Shown here: positions 61,201 to 64,000 of the stretch, piece after piece
Layout: every line of letters begins with the position of its first letter
Position numbering within the stretch: position 1 is the first letter of the stretch
Assembly: GCA_032871835.1 (NCBI GenBank)
Contig: CM065297.1
Location: 32,869,598-32,933,597, forward strand
From: Dipteronia dyeriana
Lineage: Eukaryota > Streptophyta > Magnoliopsida > Sapindales > Sapindaceae
DNA: 64,000 nt
Reading direction: 5' to 3'
Position numbers and translations under genes: made by a program
The notes under the pieces: generated by a model
What the model was told of the DNA's origin: nothing
What the model saw: the letters and a program-made list of their open reading frames with translations, nothing else
The model's database searches: none

Positions 61201-62107
61201 AGATTTATGTCAAATTGGCATCATTTCATTTTTTGGTCATAGTGCTTATGTTTGTCTTTGTGTTCAGGACATTTCAATACATGGAGAAACACCATTATCA
61301 TGGCCTCTGTGGCTTCATGCTGCTGTTCCTGGAAATATTTCCTTGTACATTACAATATATTATGAGATGGGAGATACGTCAAGTATAATAAAATACCGAA
61401 CACTACGCATGCATTATAATTTGCAGGTTTGTGCTTGAATATAGACGATGGAGATTTATTGGTTTGATTGTTTTCCATGCTTTGTACTATTTGTCGTACT
61501 AATGGTAGCTTAAATAGGAATAAATCTTTTATGCTGTTGGTTGCTGAATGTTGGTCAGACTTTTATTTTAGTAGACATAAACAGGTTTCCCTTTATGACT
61601 ATGGGCTTCTAGTTTTTTATGGTTGTGTCATATGTCTTTTGATTTGGTTGTTTCATAGAACTTTTTTTCTTTTGCTATACTTGTGAGAACCAAGTGTTCT
61701 CAGATGGATACTCACGAAATTTATGTTAATCAAACTTTTTCCACTGAAGTGAGCATCCTTCATGTTACTTAATCATGGATCTGACAGTTGATAATTTATC
61801 ATATTTATGTTTCATTCCAGATAACATAAAATTTATCATATCTATTGACAATTTATTATAATTTATCCTTCAGGTTTTACCATCTTTGAATGTCTCGTTC
61901 CAAATAAGTCCCTGTCCATCAAGATTGAAACACTTCCTTGTGCACTTGGATGTTATGAACCAGACCATTTCAGAGAGTTTCCAGATTCACCGGTTATCAA
62001 CTGTTGGACACCAGTGGGAAATTTCGTTGCTTCAACCTTTTGATACCATCTTTCCTTTACAGTTTCTATATGCTGGTCAGGCACTGTCGTGTTTCTTCAT
62101 GCTGAAG
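46641..62107 (+). CDS. TRAPPC8: TRAPPC8/Trs85 trafficking complex subunit, first 25 exons
   Basis: Exons: 46641-46803, 46916-47010, 47830-47929, 48028-48133, 48300-48461, 49407-49515, 49657-49719, 49831-49911, 50025-50119, 50208-50358, 51883-51969, 54215-54334, 54405-54533, 54623-54720, 54816-54939, 55424-55531, 57336-57477, 59192-59302, 59411-59474, 59618-59693, 60122-60307, 60416-60526, 61000-61164, 61268-61426, 61874-62107. All have GT-AG borders and join to 1013 codons without a stop. Landmarks: VPVRTSSDQPYRLQKFKLRL near the start, SSTDEQPINRFVDLFNTNKL, PYMEQKIRVLNQQVSATRKG, a helical-repeat part (DYAFMLRDYELALTNYRLIS; RCGLWWVEMLKARDQCKEAA), then a beta-rich part (KVDIEFKNPLQIPISISSVA). 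These match plant TRAPPC8, the TRAPPIII-specific subunit that helps activate Rab1-type GTPases in ER-Golgi transport and autophagy. About 250 C-terminal residues should lie past 64000. The frame looks functional. Confidence 0.93.
47084..47463. mobile_element. hAT-type MITE in TRAPPC8 intron 2
   Basis: Inverted ends CAGAGCCGTCCT and AAGGCCGGCTCTG bound 380 bases with GC-rich subterminal blocks (GGAGGCCCCGGGG; GGGCCCTAGGCGGAC). The flanking ATCATTTC at 47076-47083 and 47464-47471 is a perfect 8-bp target duplication, as made by hAT transposases. There is no coding capacity. Confidence 0.92.
50615..50748 (-). mobile_element. tRNA-derived SINE in TRAPPC8 intron 10
   Basis: The minus strand reads GTACTAGTTGGTTTAACTAG (box A-like) and, about 40 bases later, GCGTTCAAATCTCACTC (box B-like), then a pyrimidine/TTGG-rich body and AT-rich end. 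The CACCAATGTGAGTGAG part recurs at 51210-51228. No clean target duplication was found, so the borders are approximate. Confidence 0.6.
51056..51195 (-). mobile_element. LINE reverse transcriptase fragment in TRAPPC8 intron 10
   Basis: The minus strand encodes LVGINCDKRKLIYLSNSIGC and RPLKYLGLPLGGNPRS. The YLGLPLGGNPRS motif is characteristic of plant non-LTR (L1-type) reverse transcriptases, C-terminal to the catalytic FADD box. Only about 45 residues remain. A 20-base repeat (CATAAATCGTCTCTTCCTTC) lies on both sides at 51036-51055 and 51233-51252. Confidence 0.75.
51395..51560 (+). mobile_element. SINE-like sequence in TRAPPC8 intron 10
   Basis: GGTTTGATTCCGTAGG (box B-like) follows TGGTTAGCTCCCACAAGG (possible box A area), and the segment ends near an A-rich stretch (CAAAAAGAAAAAAATAAGG). 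Part of it, TATTGGCTCTGAATTTTG, is repeated at 51647-51664. This looks like a tRNA-derived SINE, but the 5' end is unclear. Confidence 0.45.
53168..53690 (+). repeat. Solo copia LTR in TRAPPC8 intron 11
   Basis: The region has the parts of a copia LTR in order. A promoter-like TTATAAATAGGGC lies at 53391-53403, and a leader follows with GAGGACGTAGGCAAAGTTAA and CTGAACCTCGGTAAAATC. It ends in a TTGTGTTTGTGTGGTTTGTT stretch and TATTCCGCATATTCGCA. Outer edges are estimated, and no target duplication was identified. No coding domain is attached. Confidence 0.6.
56035..57085. mobile_element. Possible non-autonomous DNA element in TRAPPC8 intron 16
   Basis: The left end (AGTTGCTGTTTTTTTTTTGTC) and the inverted right end (AAAAAAACAAGCAGCCCCTTA) look related and are followed inward by TTAAGT/ACTTAA words, in the style of hAT-like MITEs. 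The core holds a GC-rich piece (56330-56430) and readable-looking segments unlike the surrounding AT-rich intron. Target duplication is not clean. It may be an element that picked up host DNA. Confidence 0.35.
58205..58241. repeat. (AT)n microsatellite
   Basis: About 18 AT units in TRAPPC8 intron 17, immediately left of a short inverted-repeat element. Confidence 0.95.
58252..58372. mobile_element. Short MITE with TA target site, TRAPPC8 intron 17
   Basis: The ends ATGCTAGGCTGC and GCAGCCTAGCAT are perfect inverted repeats. The inner parts GTGAGTTGTCAAGATC and GATCTTGACAACTCAC are inverted too, so nearly the whole 121 bases fold into a hairpin. A TA dinucleotide sits on both sides (58250-58251, 58373-58374), as for Tc1/mariner-type insertions. 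There is no coding capacity. Confidence 0.8.
58828..58954. mobile_element. Second short MITE-like element, TRAPPC8 intron 17
   Basis: AAATATTTTGCCCAAAAAAC and, inverted, TTTTGGACAAAATATTT form ends of about 22 bases around a 127-base segment that also has ATTTGTAACAAAC/ATGACAATCAGCC subterminal parts. Family and target duplication were not determined. Confidence 0.5.
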
Positions 62108-62447
62108 GTTGGTTTTCAATTTCTTCTTTATTTACTTAAGAATGGTGTTGTGCTCATTATGTGACGTGGTTTTGTTGTTGATGGCATAATTCTCGATGCT
62201 CTAAATGTTGTTTGTTAGCATTTCACATTTCACACCTTATGAAACGGTAACTTGGGTGGGTTGAAGTTGATTCAATTTGACAACTGGAGCTTCCAATAGC
62301 TGAAGTTGGAGATTTTCAAGTTTTGATGTAGAATTTTTAAAGTGACCTTAATTTGAATTGAGCTTGAGTTCTGTCTTTGCGACCCAATCTCACTCCAGTT
62401 CTAATCTATAATATTATGCTGAAAATCAAATGAGTGTATAGTAGTAG
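62108..62447 (+). other. Start of TRAPPC8 intron 25
   Basis: AT-rich intron sequence between the exon 25 donor (GTTGGTTTTC at 62108) and a copia LTR. There is no other feature. A repeated GAAGTTG word occurs at 62264 and 62303. Confidence 0.6.
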
Positions 62448-62660
62448 TGTGAAAGTTTATTCTTTATTTTCTTGAATTAATAATTCTGTACAAAACAGCC
62501 ATAATATTTATACACATTAGGCAGTAACAATCCGCTTAATCCAAGGAATTTGTTTCCTTTTTAAAGAAGGAAATTAATACTAAGTCCTCTAATAATAGGA
62601 AAACAAATATACATCATAATTAAATATCTAGATCCCTAGAAAACAGCAACAAAATCTCCA
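62448..62660 (-). repeat. 3' LTR of the copia element (213 bp)
   Basis: On the minus strand it starts TGGAGATTTTGTTGC immediately after the purine tract TTGAGGGGGAG and ends GAATAAACTTTCACA. The 5 bases outside are AGTAG (62443-62447), and the matching copy should follow the other LTR outside the window. Confidence 0.75.
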
Positions 62661-62661
62661 A

Positions 62662-62673
62662 CTCTCCCCCTCA
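62662..62673 (-). promoter_or_regulatory. Polypurine tract of the copia element
   Basis: The minus strand reads CTTGAGGGGGAGT just before the LTR start. This RNA stretch resists RNase H and primes plus-strand DNA synthesis in LTR elements. Confidence 0.75.
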
Positions 62674-62763
62674 AGCTGGGTTGTCTATGTTTAACATACC
62701 TAGCTTGGTACACAGATCTTCAAAGCCTGTCCTCAGAAGTGTTTTTTTAAGTATATCTGCATT

Positions 62764-63360
62764 TTATGATGATGGAGTGTATATAGGTTCAATGACTCCC
62801 CTTTCTATATTCTCTTTGATAAAATGTTTATCAATTTCGATATGCTTAGCCCTGTCATGTTGAACAGGATTTTTAGCAATACTGATAGCTGCTTGACTGT
62901 CACACAACAACTTTATAGATCCATCAATAGGAACCTTTAATTCAGCTAACAAGCGTTTCAACCAAATTCCTTCACAAATCCCTTGAGCCATGGCTCTAAA
63001 TTCAGCTTCAGCACTGATTTTTGCCACAACGGATTGCTTTTTACTCCTCCAGGTTGTCAAATTTCCCCAAACATAAGTACAGAAACCTGAAGTTGATCTC
63101 CTGTTAGTGACAGATCTAGCCCAGTCTGCATCTGAATACACCTCAACATCTTTTCCTGTATTCTTTTTAAAAAACAGTCCTTTTCCTGGAGTCATTTTTA
63201 GATATCTTAGAATCCTCTGTACTGCTGTCATGTGTTCTTCAGTGGGATTGTTCATGTACTGACTAACAACACTTACAGGAAAGACAATGTCAGGTCTTGT
63301 AAGAGAAAGATAAATTAATTTCTCTACAAGTCTCTAGTACCTCCCCTTTTCAATAGGAGC
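62764..63360 (-). pseudogene. Copia RNase H
   Basis: Typical copia RNase H wording: VQRILRYLKMTPGKGLFFKK, VEVYSDADWARSVTNRRSTS, TTWRSKKQSVVAKISAEAEF, LLCDSQAAISIAKNPVQHDR and KHIEIDKHFIKENIERG. Catalytic Asp in YSDADWA, Glu in SAEAEF and Asp in LLCDSQA are kept. Upstream, toward RT, the linker has a TAG in place of Gln in RYQRL and another TAG before DSAP. Otherwise this domain is intact. Confidence 0.92.
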
Positions 63361-64000
63361 ACTATCCTAAATTGACCCCAGTTTGGTGGTAGAGTCCATT
63401 GGTGTATCAGCTGGTTTACAGTTGAGCATAGCAGTGTCTTTGAGTAAATCTAACACATACTTCCTTTGTGAGACAACAATACTTGTCTTCGATCTAGCAA
63501 TCTCCATCCCAAGGAAGTACTTGAGGTCCCCTAGATCCTTGATTTGAAATTCTTTTGCAAGAAATCCTTTAATTCTAGGTATTTCCTCCTCAAAGTCTCC
63601 TATAAGCACAATATCATCTACATAAACAATCAAAACAACCAACTTACCACTAGAGAATGCTTTGTGAACATTGTATGATCAGCTTGCCCTTGGATGTATC
63701 CTTCTTGTTTCAGCACCTTGAAGAATCTCTCAAATCATGCTCGGGGAGACTGTTTAAGACCATATAAGGACTTCCTTAGCCTGCATACCTTGCTGCCATT
63801 GGTTGCATTTTCAGTCCCATGAGGAATTTCCATGTACACTTCCTCATCTAAGTTTCCATTCAAGAAAGCATTCTTGATGTCTAACTGATAGAGGGGCCAG
63901 TCAAGATTAGCAGCAAGAGATAATAGAACTCCGAATGGTGTTTAAGTTAGCCACAGGTGCAAAAGTATCCCGGTAGTCAATGCCATATGATTGGGTGAAG
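63361..64000 (-). pseudogene. Copia reverse transcriptase, partial
   Basis: From the window edge the minus strand shows TFAPVANLNTIR, then after a frame change LDWPLYQLDIKNAFLNGNLD, EEVYMEIPHGTENATNGSKV, CRLRKSLYGLKQSPRA and a TGA where Trp is expected before FERFFK. Further on come VVLIVYVDDIVLIG with the catalytic YVDD, then KEFQIKDLGDLKYFLGMEIA and YVLDLLKDTAMLNCKPADTP. The order and motifs are standard for Ty1/copia. The enzyme is disabled by the stop and the frameshift. The 5' end of pol is outside the window. Confidence 0.92.

Larger units (their letters stand above)
62448..64000 (-). mobile_element. Ty1/copia element inside TRAPPC8 intron 25
   Basis: The order on the minus strand is RT, RNase H, purine tract, LTR, so the 3' end of the element is on the left and the rest lies past the window. 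The short LTR (about 213 bp) and RT/RNase H wording point to a small-LTR copia lineage. It is in antisense orientation to TRAPPC8. At least three stops show it is decayed. Confidence 0.88.

Overview
This window looks like nuclear DNA from a flowering plant, probably a eudicot. It is AT-rich, has GT-AG introns, and carries Ty3/gypsy elements of the Tat and Athila lineages, Ty1/copia elements, hAT-like and Mutator-like non-autonomous elements and tRNA-derived SINEs. Nothing bacterial, organellar or CRISPR-like was seen. Only two host genes are supported, and both run into mobile DNA. All positions and homologies come from reading the sequence and from family knowledge; no database search was run.

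Left flank (1-10.7 kb): the 5' part of a minus-strand Tat-lineage LTR retrotransposon (1-4300, LTR 3532-4300) lies next to the first five coding exons of a minus-strand DExH-box RNA helicase gene (4933-7075). The helicase core exons are not in the window. Upstream of that gene are a hAT-like element (7487-7954), a SINE with a perfect 17-bp target duplication (8009-8117) and a copia-like LTR with non-coding 3' sequence (about 8475-10655).

Centre (10.7-44.2 kb): a cluster of nested and recombined retrotransposons. It holds an inverted Athila integrase scrap plus LTR (10660-12840), a decayed Athila RT-RH-IN with its 3' LTR (12915-18801), and pieces of a minus-strand Tat element (LTR about 19115-20110, antisense ORF 20520-22564, integrase 24531-25145). 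A nearly complete but decayed plus-strand Tat element follows (25146-31410), with tandem repeats in its 3' UTR. A third Tat element (about 32805-42113) has RT-RH-IN on the plus strand, an antisense ORF on the minus strand, and a 3' LTR. Two copia-type LTRs (22565-24530, 31411-32765) sit exactly at junctions between truncated elements and lack target duplications. A 404-bp foldback element has landed inside the second antisense ORF.

Right flank (44.2-64 kb): a Mutator-like terminal-inverted-repeat element (about 44901-46272) lies just upstream of a TRAPPC8/Trs85 gene. Twenty-five exons of that gene (46641-62107) join into one open frame of 1013 codons. Its introns hold MITEs, SINEs, a LINE scrap, a solo LTR and, after exon 25, a minus-strand copia element that runs off the window. 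The last part of TRAPPC8 lies beyond position 64000.

The two host genes act in unrelated processes, RNA helicase function and Rab1/vesicle tethering, and nothing links them functionally. I do not see a new defence or metabolic system. The most unusual material is the structure of the mobile DNA: antisense ORFs in Tat elements with a possible own promoter, the foldback insertion, and the solo LTRs at element junctions.
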